DNA from: Aspidiotus rigidus
Taxonomy: Eukaryota; Arthropoda; Insecta; Hemiptera; Diaspididae
Direction of reading: 5' to 3'
NCBI GenBank assembly: GCA_035079385.1
Contig: JAVHKY010000030.1
Coordinates: forward strand, 3,697,001-3,761,000
DNA length: 64,000 nt
The notes below the pieces were generated by a model. That model was not told the origin of the DNA, made no database searches, and was given only the letters and a program-made list of their open reading frames with translations. Position 1 is the stretch's first letter. Every line of letters starts with the position of its first letter. A program made the translations under genes and the position numbers. Below are positions 33,941 through 44,189 of the stretch, in pieces.

Positions 33941-35735
33941 TGATAGCCGGCTAAGGCGTCATTCGCGGGGGCTATCTCCTCTAACTGCCAATAATATTGG
34001 CTCAAGTCCACTAAGCCAGCTCCCCGGACAAATTTTCCATCGATGGTCGCGGGACATTACGAAGTAATTTATGCCCACAATTTAATTTAGTAATATACCA
34101 TAGAAAGAAGAATAATCTTTCACACGTACAAGCGAACTCAATACAGATACAGAAATATATGTAAAAGGAAACAACGATTTTTAGAACCCAAATAAATAAT
34201 TGACACATTTAATTTATTTTTCTTCTATAATATTGTTCTGACCACGGATAAAAATCTTCTTCTTGATTAACAATTTTTACATTTTTAACATCATTCGAAT
34301 TTTCGCTAAAGACGGAATGGAGTATCATAATAATTATATAACTGGACACTTATTCATTGAAATTATTGTACACTTATGAGTTAAATCATATCAACGGTAG
34401 TCCTCTATTCTCATTCATCATTTGACTGACTAACGACATTTTTTCCCTCAAGATTCGAATATCGTACTTCCTCTTCTCTTCATACCTGGCCTTGCTCCTT
34501 CTAGGTACGGTGAAAATATTTTCCACATACTTCTGCTTTAAAGAGATTCGCGCACATATATATGCATATATGTATTATACAAACTTGCAAAATCGTGTCT
34601 TCAACGATACGTTCTTTCGGATTACAATACTACTTTCTACGTAGAATTGAAAGTCAGCCTTATCATCAGACGATTTTCACCTAATCGTAGACATATCCTT
34701 TTAGACCTAAGGGAGTACAAACTACTTCAACGAAGAAACATTAAATACTCGTAAATCTCAATCGAAGTTTATCTCACTTTTACCATTCGCTGACAGACAA
34801 AAACTATGCATGCAGAAATGGAAAAGTGATGTATCTCATACAATGCACTAGATCTGAAAGAGTAATATAGGTAATACTCGTGGAAATGGATACCTAAGAT
34901 CCGAAATGTTCAAAAGAACATATTACGTGTTTATTCATGAATAGTATGAATGAACAAGCAAAACTCCAAAAATCTTCCATGTAAAAAGCGTAATTAGAGG
35001 GACAATGGATAATAAAAAATTACAGCTCCGATTCTTGTAAAATATACCAAATTTTCAATTTCATGAAAATCATTTGTATGGCGAAAAGAAATACAGTTGC
35101 CAGGAGAAGCGGAAACAAAAGAAAAGGCGTACGGAACCGATGTGCGAAGAGTAAATAAAGTCCAATATGTAGGCAAGGGTACACGCCTCCAACGTCCCCA
35201 AAACAGGCCTATATTTCACTTTACGAATACAGCCAGCGTATAACTATAGGGAACAGAGAGTGCGATAAGGAAAAAAAAGGAAAAAGTTTTGAAAGTCGTA
35301 GAAGCCGTCGGTATTATAATATAATGTTCGCTGTATTAATTTCAATACAGATACTTCCGAGTTATATATGACGTTTACTTTTTCCTGATATAACCCTTCT
35401 TATCCTTCCGATTTTGACTTATTGATTTGGTTCGCCTTCTGTTTCCTTTCCTCTAAGTGCATATTAAAACATCAAATTTTTTCTTGTCCATTGAGTCCGA
35501 TAAAAAAATTATTTGTATACGTCACAAACTTTTTACCGTTCTTCATCAATTTACCTAAGATAGGAAATATGGTCGTGGATGCGTTTTCCGATAGAAATGT
35601 CTCATAGCTCCGTCGTTGGCTGTACAATATACATTTTCTGCTCTTCCAAATTTGTTCGCATATTGTACGGATCAAAAAAGAAATATTGAGTGTTTTTGAT
35701 CTGATCTCGATTCATTGATCCATCAAAAACCTTTT
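33941..35735. other. No recognisable gene
   Basis: Anonymous AT-rich DNA up to the target site of the Gypsy element. Short frames such as 34994-35176 and 35422-35607 carry no motif. Confidence 0.5.
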
Positions 35736-35739
35736 CGTA
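35736..35739. repeat. Target-site duplication CGTA, left
   Basis: CGTA directly abuts the left LTR and recurs directly after the right LTR at 43729-43732. A 4-bp duplication is usual for Ty3/Gypsy integrases. Confidence 0.7.
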
Positions 35740-36527
35740 TGTTACGAACGGGTATTTTCAGATCTTCTTTAATGCGTGGCGCGATTGACTACGCCGAGGA
35801 GCGGGGTTTTAGGTAACCCCTGAAAGTCCCACCACCAACCACCTTTCACCTCCTTATTAAACGGTTCACTTTCGATGTACTGTCGAACCGGATAATATAA
35901 CCGATCTATTGTCGCTCGGCTATTCTGACGTTAACAACCAGAGTGTTGGTAATTCCAAACACTCGCGACGGATTCGCTAGGTACAGTATTTGCTAGAACG
36001 TCGTTTGGGAACCAAGACGACGACTGACAAATAAAGCTTCGCGCTATTACAACAATCTTGAACGCACTAGTCGGTAACCGAACTAGAAAACTGCTGGGAA
36101 CCAAACAGTTGATTTTCCTTCAAATCTACCCTACTTATATGACGCGAAGTCGTACCGTATTGTGCGCATTCTCGTATATCGCGAATAATTATTTAATCAG
36201 CAAAAATCAACGGCCGTCTCTGATTGGTTAGGATGTCGCGAAATCGCTTTTCGTTCAAAATATCATAGCGATATATGTAAAATGTGATTTCTTCTAATAT
36301 CGGCGAATAAGAATCGTTCCTCTAAAAGTCGTCTTAAATCAGTCTCATTATTGGTCTTTTAACGAGGAGTCTTTTCATATAAAAACGTATTCCACTATAA
36401 TCGGCAAGTATTGTACAGCGTTAGTTATCGCGGGATTGTTTTACTCTCGTTCGCTCGCATTTGAACGTACTCGCGTGCTGACGAAATTATCAGCTCGTAA
36501 AATAGACGAAATTATGAGGTCATAATA
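35740..36527 (-). repeat. 3' LTR (left copy)
   Basis: 788 bp, from TGTTACGAACGGG to GGTCATAATA on the plus strand. In the element's own orientation the LTR runs TATTATGACC...CGTAACA, so it ends in CA but does not begin with the common TG. Confidence 0.9.
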
Positions 36528-36545
36528 TTCGGCCTTTCCTGACGG
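36528..36545 (-). promoter_or_regulatory. Polypurine tract
   Basis: Reading on the minus strand, AGGAAAGGCCGAA lies directly upstream of the 3' LTR. Its position and purine richness fit the primer for plus-strand DNA synthesis, though two pyrimidines interrupt it. Confidence 0.6.
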
Positions 36546-36664
36546 AGTTTGGTCTCCAAACTCGTTACTAGGGAGACAGCAACTCTTCCTTTTAAGAAAT
36601 TCATTCGGTGGTCCTGAAAAGGACCTTTTCAAAAATTATGCATCGTTCTCGCGTCTTTTAAACT

Positions 36665-37318
36665 TTATCTACGACGCGGATGGAGAGAACACGAAAGCGC
36701 GTGTCCGCCTTTTACTCGGCAACTCTTGCAACGTTCTTCTTTACTGACATCCTCTTCCTTGTTCAATTCGGCTTGCTCTTGTTCTGACAAATTTAAGGCT
36801 AAGGTATCTTCTTCTTCCTTGTCTTCGGCTTGCAGTTTAGCTGCAAAGTCTGCCAACTCTTGATCGATTCTACTTCCTGTCAATTCTTGTATTTTCTTTT
36901 CCAGTTCTGTCCTTGGTTCTTCTCGTTTCGATTCACACGCTGGTAACTTGCGTTTAGCTGGAACTTCTATGGTGGTACGCCGACCACCCAACGGAATCGG
37001 TGATGACGGTCGTTTTAGAATTCGATCTTTTCTCTGAATAATATTTCCAGGGCTGGACGAGGGTACAGCGGGTATCGCTTTCTCCATGGCAATAACGTTT
37101 GCCGCGCGGATGGCTCCCAATAGAGCCGGTATGTCCGGTGCGAGGCATAATTCTTCGAATCCTACGCGCAATGGAGTAGGCAACTCGTATGCCACTGCCG
37201 GTAAAAGTCCAATGCCTCTTCGGAGAACTCGTATTTCGGATAACAATGACTGTATCAGATGATCGGATGCGGCCAAATACAAATCAATCATACGGTTGCG
37301 TCGTCGCTCGTTGTTCAT
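36665..37318 (-). CDS. Accessory ORF of the Gypsy element, 217 aa, unknown function
   Basis: An intact 217-codon frame in the position where env lies in infectious Gypsy relatives, 376 bp after the pol stop and about 140 bp before the 3' LTR. It has no signal peptide, no membrane segment and no furin-type site, so it is not an envelope protein. Residues 1-85 are mixed and probably folded. About residues 85-130 are basic and proline-rich. About 130-195 are strongly charged, mostly acidic, and likely helical or coiled. The last 21 residues carry a zinc-knuckle-like C-x2-C-x5-H-x3-C (Cys197, Cys200, His206, Cys210), spaced differently from the classical C-x2-C-x4-H-x4-C of the Gag knuckles. A nucleic-acid-binding or Gag-partner role is a guess. 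It would need a spliced or internally initiated mRNA. Its integrity next to an intact gag-pol argues that it is a real gene. Confidence 0.75.
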   Translation of the reverse strand: MNNERRRNRMIDLYLAASDHLIQSLLSEIRVLRRGIGLLPAVAYELPTPLRVGFEELCLAPDIPALLGAIRAANVIAMEKAIPAVPSSSPGNIIQRKDRILKRPSSPIPLGGRRTTIEVPAKRKLPACESKREEPRTELEKKIQELTGSRIDQELADFAAKLQAEDKEEEDTLALNLSEQEQAELNKEEDVSKEERCKSCRVKGGHALSCSLHPRRR

Positions 37319-37694
37319 CTCGACTTTTCTTCTTCGATCACAATCTTTTACAAATATGAAAACACAGGAAATAACTGCTTGACGTATTTGCGAACTATGA
37401 AAATTTGCTCTTTCTGCTACTGTTTTTATATTATTTTCATGCAGTAATTTGGACCTATGACCATACAGTTTTTTCGTGATTGGTTATTATAGTCAGAAAT
37501 CCACTCGCGATTTTTATGCTCTTATCTTGATTTTTATGCTGATATCGACAATTATTATTTTCTGTCTTTGTTTCTTTTCTTCTCTTTTCTCCAGTTTCTT
37601 TTTACTCTTCGTTCTTCTTTATTTTATCGTTTTATCGGTTTTCCTTTTCTTCATTTTCTTCGCTGGTTCTACGAGATTCTCATATTTTACTTAA

Positions 37695-40600
37695 TTACTC
37701 TTCCGACTCGGATTCAGCTGAAGAGTCGGCAAAAATTTCTATGCGCTTTAGATGTTCAGGCGCATGTACCGCGTCATACTTGCGGTGCCGATTGTCGAAG
37801 TTCTCCACTTTGTATCTATCATTTGGATATGGCGTTGTAATCTTGTATGGTCCCTTAAATCTCAATTTAGTTTTTGTGGAAGGGTTCTGATTAGTGATCA
37901 ATACATAATCTTCTTCGTTAAATTTTCTTGCTTCGCGACGAGTTTCATTTTTCGCAGCCATCTTATCCTGTATTTCCTTATTTTTCTTTTGGGCCTCTTG
38001 GCGCTCGGTTATTCGTTTATTTTCGAAAACTTTTTGTGCGTTTTCATTCTCTTCGTTACTCCGATCTGCGTCAATTTCGTTGGCTAGAGGGGCTTCGTGA
38101 CCCAGTCTAGGTCGAAAGCCAAATAATAATTCATTGGGCGATTTCCCTGTACTTTCATTTACAGTATTATTTATACTCATAGTAACTTGCGATAAATATT
38201 TGTCCCATGATTCTTCCGCCGGGATGATCGCTATCAGTTTATCTAAAACAACGGAGTTCATCCTTTCAACTTGCCCTGCTGCTCGTGGGGTACTCACCGC
38301 CGTCAAAATCAGACGAATACCATTTTCTTTACAATACTGCGTGAATTGGTCTGATTTGAAAGCGCTCCCCCGGTCCGCTATGATTCTTCGAGGGAAACCG
38401 AAAATTCCGGCTAATTGCTCTAGAAAATTAATGACTCCTTTCGTCGTTGTCGACTTGCTCGGCCACAACCATACATATTTTGTGAAAGCATCCACAACTA
38501 CTAGAAGATGGGTATTCTTTCTGGCCGTTTGTACAAATGGCCCTAAATGGTCCATATGAATAGTATCCATTGGTATACACGGTTTGGGAATAGGATGTAG
38601 TTTCCCACTTGATTCTCCTCTTTTAGGCTTCACATATAAGCAATTTAAGCATGCCCTCAAATAATCTTCTACATATTTTCGAAGCTTTGGAAACCAAAAA
38701 CGTTGTCTGACTAATTCTTCTGTTTTGGTCACTCCGGGGTGCGCGTTATCGTCATGATACATTTTTAATATTTGCGCGCGGGCACTTCGAGGGACGACCC
38801 ATTTCAGTCCACCCTCGGTGCGTCTGTACAGCCTACCTCTTTTTAATACAAAATCTCGTTTTATTTCTTTGCCCCTGGAAGTTGGCTTTTGTGTGTTTAT
38901 GGCTTCAATAAGTTCGGCACATTTTGGATCCTGACGTTGGGCTATTTGGACCCAGTCGTCTAAGTCGATCTCATTCATTCTTTTGATATTAAAAACCTTA
39001 TCGGCAATGGTTTCCGCATCTTTAGGGTTCACTTTGTCAACGGGACTCCTACTAAGGGCGTCTACATGTCGCATAGCAGTCCCTGCTCGGTATTCAACTT
39101 CGAAATCAAAATCCTGAATTAACAACCACCATCGGGCGATCCTAGGATTAATATCTTTTTTGGTTAAGGTGTATCTCAAAGCGCTACAGTCTGTAACTAC
39201 TTTGAACTTCTTACCATATAGGTAAACTCGCATTCGCTGAAGCGAACGTACAATTGCTAAAGTCTCTAGTTCATAAGAATGATATCTCTTTTCGTCATCT
39301 GTCGTTTGCTGACTGAAGTAAAGTACTGGCTTCAAAGTTTTATCAGATTGTCGTTGCATCAATATGCCCGCAATTCCTATACTGCTCGCGTCTGTGTGCA
39401 GTTCAGTTTCGGATGAAGGATTATAAATGGCTAACACTGGCCTAGATATCAATTTTCTCTTCAATGTCTCAAAAGCTGTTTGATGAGTTTGTTGCCAGTT
39501 AAACTCAATTTCCTTTTTAGTCAATTTGGTGAGGGGTGCGGCCAGTATACTGAAATCTTTGATGAACTTGCGGAAATAACTAGCGAGGCCTATAAATTGC
39601 CTAACTTCTTTGGCATTCTTGGGACGCGGAAAAGATTCTACTGCTTTGATCTTTTCCATACCCGGTCTTATCTGACCGTTTTCTATCTCGTGTCCCAAGT
39701 ACAATACTTTGTTGTACAAAAACCGACACTTGTCTAAGCGTATGGTTAATCCAACTTTTCTCAGAGCTTCAAATATTTTTCTTAGCTTCCCTAAATTTTC
39801 CTGACAACTGTTTGACGGAATCATTATATCATCTAAATAGGCCACAATTCCCATTCCTGATAACGGTGTTAAAATAGTATTGATTACTCGTTGAAACACC
39901 GCTCCTCCATTGGAGAAACCAAATGGTTGGCGGAGCCACTCATATTGTCCATCAGGAGTCACAAAACTGGTCTTATCAATTGAGCCAGACTCCATTGGAA
40001 TTTGCCAATAGCCCCAAGCTAAATCCAGTGAGGAGAAGCAATTGGCGTCTAGCATACAGTCTATTAAATCATCAATTCTTGGTAATGGATATTGTTGTCT
40101 CACAATTTTTGAGTTGAGCCGTCGAAAATCACAGCACATCCTTGGTTCACCGTCTTTCTTTTTTACAAGAAGAATAGGGCTAGAATAAGGGGAGTTTGAG
40201 TCACGTACTATACCGTACTTTTTCAATTCTTGAACGTGTTCTTTGACAAATTCCCTTTCAGAATATGACAACCGATATGGCCGGTATACAACTGGTTCTG
40301 GATCCATTAATTTTATCTCCATTGAGCCAATCTTTGAGACGCCTAATTCGCTCAAGTTTACTGAAAAACAATCTCTGAATTCATTAATCAACTCCAGTAA
40401 TTGTTGCGCATCTTTCTTCTCTACATCTTCTCCAATAATATCTTGTAAATCTGCTAAGGTAAATGGAGTTCTATGTTTTTGTGGTACATCTTCTTGAGCA
40501 ATATCTATATTTGCCCGCACAGCACGTGCCAAAATTCTTTTAGGATTCAAAGTTGTCTCTTTATCAGTTATATTAATAACAGGTAAGAATCCATTTGGAC

Positions 40601-42890
40601 TGGTGACACAACGGGGAATATATATCTCTGGTCCCCTCTGTCCTCCTTCTACAAATACTGTAGAACATTCTGGAGTGAGTGACTTTAATTTACAGAGTCG
40701 CATTGTTTGTGGTGGCAAAACTATATTTTCACATGGGGTTAGAGGTATTTTGTTTCTATTTTCATCTACCCCTTCGGCATTATCTGGAAAGAAATACCAC
40801 TTTCCAGCTTTTAGATAAGCTCCAAGATCTGCTTTGTATAAGATATCTTTACCAATAACAATATCTTCCTCCTGAAGCTCATTGGGCACTACGTGTATTT
40901 CAATACTGGTTTTGTAGGTCCCCAATACTAGATCAACTTCTGCAGTGCCTTCTGTGTAGCCACTTTGCACTCTACCATAACCTAGTATTTCAATTCTTTG
41001 TGGGACAATATTCAGTTGCAATTCCTCTGCAATATCTTTTCGAACAGTAGTGGCGTCGCTTCCACAGTCAATAAATCCAATCATCAATACATCATTGACT
41101 TTACATTCTGTATACCCAGATTCCTGAGTTCCTCCATCAAGTTGAACTTTTCTAGCAGATATCTTAGGGCATTTTTCAGCCAGGTGCCCATACCAGTGGC
41201 ACTTTGTACATTGGATTTTATCCTTTGGGCAATCCGCGACTCGGTGTCCACCCTTACAATTGAAACAAGAGAGACTTTTTCCCTCCAGCTTTGTCGGCTT
41301 TTTGGGATTTTGCTCTTTAGACTGATCACTATTTTCTCTTGGTTCATATTTTGTACCAAAACTCTTGTCAGTTTCTTGACCGTTACCTCTACCACTTGTC
41401 CCTTTGAACTTGTCCCAGTAATTTTTCTTGTCAAGTCCAAACTTATTCTGAGTTGACACTTGTGGTTTGTTTCTGAGGTCTGTCTTAGGCTTTTGATTAC
41501 ACTGGCGGGCCAAATGTCCCACCTTATCGCAGTTGAAGCACTTCTTCTTTGGTGTAGAGCTCTCATCTAATAAGCCCTCTTGTGAAAATGGAAGAATACA
41601 ATTCTGGTAAAGCGCTTCTGGAGTCTCAAAGCGTCCTGCTATACCGCTTGCCTTCACAATCTTGTCTGTGATACCATCCAAGATATGGTCTACTTGTTGC
41701 CATGGAGTTAACTGGCAGGGTCGCAATAATGCTACCTTTGCAAAGTAATATTTCTCATAACTTTCGCCTTGCTTTTTGGTGCGCGATTTCATTTTGTTCA
41801 TATCTACAGCATGATCTCTTGACTCAGGGAAAGTCACCAACAATAATTCTTTCCATTCCTCCCAGGTATACTGATAATCTATCAAATTATCATACCATTC
41901 ACGTCCTATACCTCGGAGCCGTGCTTGCATATGATAAATAGTAGTTGTTTCTGTCCACTGGAATATATCACGAAATTGTTCCAATGTATGTATCCACTGT
42001 CTTGTAGTCCACTTTCTTTGGCTAGGATCATACTCTGGAATACTTTCCAACTTCATTGTCTGGTGCACCGGTACTGGCTTTCTCTTTTCATTTAGAAGCA
42101 AGTCTATCAGTTGTTCTTGAAGTTTCATTCTAGCCTGTAGATCTTCTGTGGAATCCAATCTAGCTCTCTTAGCTAATCGTTCATCAGGACCCTCTTGAGT
42201 CCGCTTTCCTCGTTGAGCAGCATCCTCTTGGAAACCTTCGGTTTGCCTGGTCTTATATCTCCCTACATTGGGCCATACTTCATCAGTATTACCGCCCATA
42301 TCTACTGATCTACCTGTTCGGCCTTGGGTCTCATACCCTTCGCATCCAACTCCAGGTATCTCAGTTTGGCCTCGACCTTCCGGTCCTCTCGGCCCCAATT
42401 CATTGTCAACTACAAGATCAATTCTATCCAGATTGATCTCTTCTCTTTGTTTTGAGCCGCAACCTCGAGGCTGTCCTCGGATCTGTGCTCCACCCCGAAT
42501 TGACCGCGATCCCCTAGCCTTCTGAGGAGTCGCTAGGCGATTCCCGCCTCCACGAGAACCCCTAATCAATCCTGGGTGTTCTACACCTCTGCTCTGAGAA
42601 TTCGTTTGATTCCCTGGGCGCTGCGGCACCGAGCGACCTCCAGGCTTCCTAGTGATCGCCGACCCACGTCTGCCCACTCTTGGGTCTCTCCCTATCTCAC
42701 GAGCAAAGGGCGCCAGGCTATCCGCCATTTCCTCTACAGAGTCTGCTACTCGGTCATTTTCATCATCAGCTTGATTATGTACATCAGCTTGTACTTCTTG
42801 GATTTCAAATTCTTCTTCATCAGCCGAACTCGGCGACATCTCTCTAATGAGCCGATTACCAGTGGCTCTCAACTTCTGTCTTGTCAACAT
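37695..42890 (-). CDS. Gag-Pol polyprotein of the Gypsy element, 1,731 aa, single frame
   Basis: Reverse transcription and integration machinery of the element. Residues 1-250 are Arg/Gly/Pro-rich and disordered. About 290-430 is a retrotransposon Gag capsid-like domain. Three zinc knuckles follow at 451-464 (C-x2-C-x4-H-x4-C), 542-554 (one residue shorter, C-x2-C-x3-H-x4-C) and 561-574. The aspartic protease has Asp608 in I-D-C-G-S, where Cys replaces the usual Ser/Thr. RT spans about 860-1060 with the active site YLDD at 1018-1021. RNase H has its first catalytic Asp at 1167. Integrase has the HHCC zinc-binding set (His1379, His1384, Cys1414, Cys1417) and a perfect DD35E triad, Asp1447, Asp1506 and Glu1542. 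The tail is charged and Ser/Glu-rich. Gag and Pol are fused without a stop or frameshift, so relative dosage must be set after translation. Start codon at 42890, only 50 bp after the 5' LTR. Confidence 0.95.
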   Translation of the reverse strand: MLTRQKLRATGNRLIREMSPSSADEEEFEIQEVQADVHNQADDENDRVADSVEEMADSLAPFAREIGRDPRVGRRGSAITRKPGGRSVPQRPGNQTNSQSRGVEHPGLIRGSRGGGNRLATPQKARGSRSIRGGAQIRGQPRGCGSKQREEINLDRIDLVVDNELGPRGPEGRGQTEIPGVGCEGYETQGRTGRSVDMGGNTDEVWPNVGRYKTRQTEGFQEDAAQRGKRTQEGPDERLAKRARLDSTEDLQARMKLQEQLIDLLLNEKRKPVPVHQTMKLESIPEYDPSQRKWTTRQWIHTLEQFRDIFQWTETTTIYHMQARLRGIGREWYDNLIDYQYTWEEWKELLLVTFPESRDHAVDMNKMKSRTKKQGESYEKYYFAKVALLRPCQLTPWQQVDHILDGITDKIVKASGIAGRFETPEALYQNCILPFSQEGLLDESSTPKKKCFNCDKVGHLARQCNQKPKTDLRNKPQVSTQNKFGLDKKNYWDKFKGTSGRGNGQETDKSFGTKYEPRENSDQSKEQNPKKPTKLEGKSLSCFNCKGGHRVADCPKDKIQCTKCHWYGHLAEKCPKISARKVQLDGGTQESGYTECKVNDVLMIGFIDCGSDATTVRKDIAEELQLNIVPQRIEILGYGRVQSGYTEGTAEVDLVLGTYKTSIEIHVVPNELQEEDIVIGKDILYKADLGAYLKAGKWYFFPDNAEGVDENRNKIPLTPCENIVLPPQTMRLCKLKSLTPECSTVFVEGGQRGPEIYIPRCVTSPNGFLPVINITDKETTLNPKRILARAVRANIDIAQEDVPQKHRTPFTLADLQDIIGEDVEKKDAQQLLELINEFRDCFSVNLSELGVSKIGSMEIKLMDPEPVVYRPYRLSYSEREFVKEHVQELKKYGIVRDSNSPYSSPILLVKKKDGEPRMCCDFRRLNSKIVRQQYPLPRIDDLIDCMLDANCFSSLDLAWGYWQIPMESGSIDKTSFVTPDGQYEWLRQPFGFSNGGAVFQRVINTILTPLSGMGIVAYLDDIMIPSNSCQENLGKLRKIFEALRKVGLTIRLDKCRFLYNKVLYLGHEIENGQIRPGMEKIKAVESFPRPKNAKEVRQFIGLASYFRKFIKDFSILAAPLTKLTKKEIEFNWQQTHQTAFETLKRKLISRPVLAIYNPSSETELHTDASSIGIAGILMQRQSDKTLKPVLYFSQQTTDDEKRYHSYELETLAIVRSLQRMRVYLYGKKFKVVTDCSALRYTLTKKDINPRIARWWLLIQDFDFEVEYRAGTAMRHVDALSRSPVDKVNPKDAETIADKVFNIKRMNEIDLDDWVQIAQRQDPKCAELIEAINTQKPTSRGKEIKRDFVLKRGRLYRRTEGGLKWVVPRSARAQILKMYHDDNAHPGVTKTEELVRQRFWFPKLRKYVEDYLRACLNCLYVKPKRGESSGKLHPIPKPCIPMDTIHMDHLGPFVQTARKNTHLLVVVDAFTKYVWLWPSKSTTTKGVINFLEQLAGIFGFPRRIIADRGSAFKSDQFTQYCKENGIRLILTAVSTPRAAGQVERMNSVVLDKLIAIIPAEESWDKYLSQVTMSINNTVNESTGKSPNELLFGFRPRLGHEAPLANEIDADRSNEENENAQKVFENKRITERQEAQKKNKEIQDKMAAKNETRREARKFNEEDYVLITNQNPSTKTKLRFKGPYKITTPYPNDRYKVENFDNRHRKYDAVHAPEHLKRIEIFADSSAESESEE

Positions 42891-42914
42891 GTTCTTCTAT
42901 TCAAATCAGCGGGA

Positions 42915-42940
42915 ACGGATTACTAATCCCACTTCTGAAA
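42915..42940 (-). promoter_or_regulatory. Probable primer binding site region
   Basis: Directly after the 5' LTR (reading on the minus strand) is TTTCAGAAGTGGGATTAG. CAGAAGTGGGATT resembles the complement of the T-arm and acceptor 3' half of some tRNAs (a leucine tRNA type is my guess). It lacks the canonical TGG at the LTR edge, so the exact primer is open. Confidence 0.45.
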
Positions 42941-43728
42941 TGTTACGAACGGGTATTTTCAGATCTTCTTTAATGCGTGGCGCGATTGACTACGCCGAGG
43001 AGCGGGGTTTTAGGTAACCCCTGAAAGTCCCACCACCAACCACCTTTCACCTCCTTATTAAACGGTTCACTTTCGATGTACTGTCGAACCGGATAATATA
43101 ACCGATCTATTGTCGCTCGGCTATTCTGACGTTAACAACCAGAGTGTTGGTAATTCCAAACACTCGCGACGGATTCGCTAGGTACAGTATTTGCTAGAAC
43201 GTCGTTTGGGAACCAAGACGACGACTGACAAATAAAGCTTCGCGCTATTACAACAATCTTGAACGCACTAGTCGGTAACCGAACTAGAAAACTGCTGGGA
43301 ACCAAACAGTTGATTTTCCTTCAAATCTACCCTACTTATATGACGCGAAGTCGTACCGTATTGTGCGCATTCTCGTATATCGCGAATAATTATTTAATCA
43401 GCAAAAATCAACGGCCGTCTCTGATTGGTTAGGATGTCGCGAAATCGCTTTTCGTTCAAAATATCATAGCGATATATGTAAAATGTGATTTCTTCTAATA
43501 TCGGCGAATAAGAATCGTTCCTCTAAAAGTCGTCTTAAATCAGTCTCATTATTGGTCTTTTAACGAGGAGTCTTTTCATATAAAAACGTATTCCACTATA
43601 ATCGGCAAGTATTGTACAGCGTTAGTTATCGCGGGATTGTTTTACTCTCGTTCGCTCGCATTTGAACGTACTCGCGTGCTGACGAAATTATCAGCTCGTA
43701 AAATAGACGAAATTATGAGGTCATAATA
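42941..43728 (-). repeat. 5' LTR (right copy)
   Basis: 788 bp, same sequence as 35740-36527 as far as I can compare by eye. It would hold the promoter that drives leftward transcription of the element. Confidence 0.9.
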
Positions 43729-43732
43729 CGTA
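43729..43732. repeat. Target-site duplication CGTA, right
   Basis: Matches 35736-35739. Confidence 0.7.
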
Positions 43733-44185
43733 TTTGTGAAATTAAAAAAAAAACAGAATCCAATGCTTCGTAGTATACAAGAATTGCGATTTTTGGACCC
43801 CGCGACTTCAATAAGAAAAATTAAACCTCATTTCGCTCGCTGCTTGCGTGGTTAGCGCATTTAGTCACCGCGAGCATGTAACAGAAGACACCCTCGTTCG
43901 CATGAAACAATCAGAGTTTTGACATGTATATGTCTTTGCGCTGGGGGTCAGTCTGAAATATTCGTCACGCGACGCTTTATGACGTCATTATGATTGCAGG
44001 TCTAGGGTACCGGAACAGGCATCGATTCCGTCCATGTTTATCCCAAAAATTCACAAATCGTCCAAATTGTGTTCTGAATATTTTCAGCCCCCAAGATAAC
44101 AGTATAATTCAGAGAAAACGTAGCACCCAAAATTCATCCCATTTTCGCACCAGACATTGAATGAGAGGGCACCTTACATACCTCC
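43733..44185. other. No recognisable gene
   Basis: Anonymous flank of the Gypsy insertion; one GACGTCAT word at about 43981. Confidence 0.5.
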
Positions 44186-44189
44186 AACT

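Larger units (their letters stand above)
35740..43728 (-). mobile_element. Complete Ty3/Gypsy LTR retrotransposon, 7,989 bp
   Basis: Two direct 788-bp LTRs that look identical by eye, a 4-bp target duplication, one uninterrupted gag-pol frame and a second ORF downstream. Transcription would run leftwards from the right LTR. Domain order protease-RT-RNase H-integrase and the HHCC plus DD35E integrase place it in Ty3/Gypsy (Metaviridae-type). Identical LTRs and open frames mean a very recent insertion and possibly an active element. It is the only intact element in the window. Confidence 0.95.

Noticed and set aside
33562..34067. Overlapping 149- and 157-codon frames on opposite strands
   Set aside because: They lie on a 45-bp minisatellite whose period is a multiple of three; openness is an artefact and no protein motif is present.
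36665..37318. Envelope gene of an infectious Gypsy relative
   Set aside because: No signal peptide, hydrophobic segment, glycosylation-rich ectodomain or cleavage site is visible.
37752..42926. Many plus-strand frames over the Gypsy element
   Set aside because: Antisense shadows of gag-pol with no motifs of their own.
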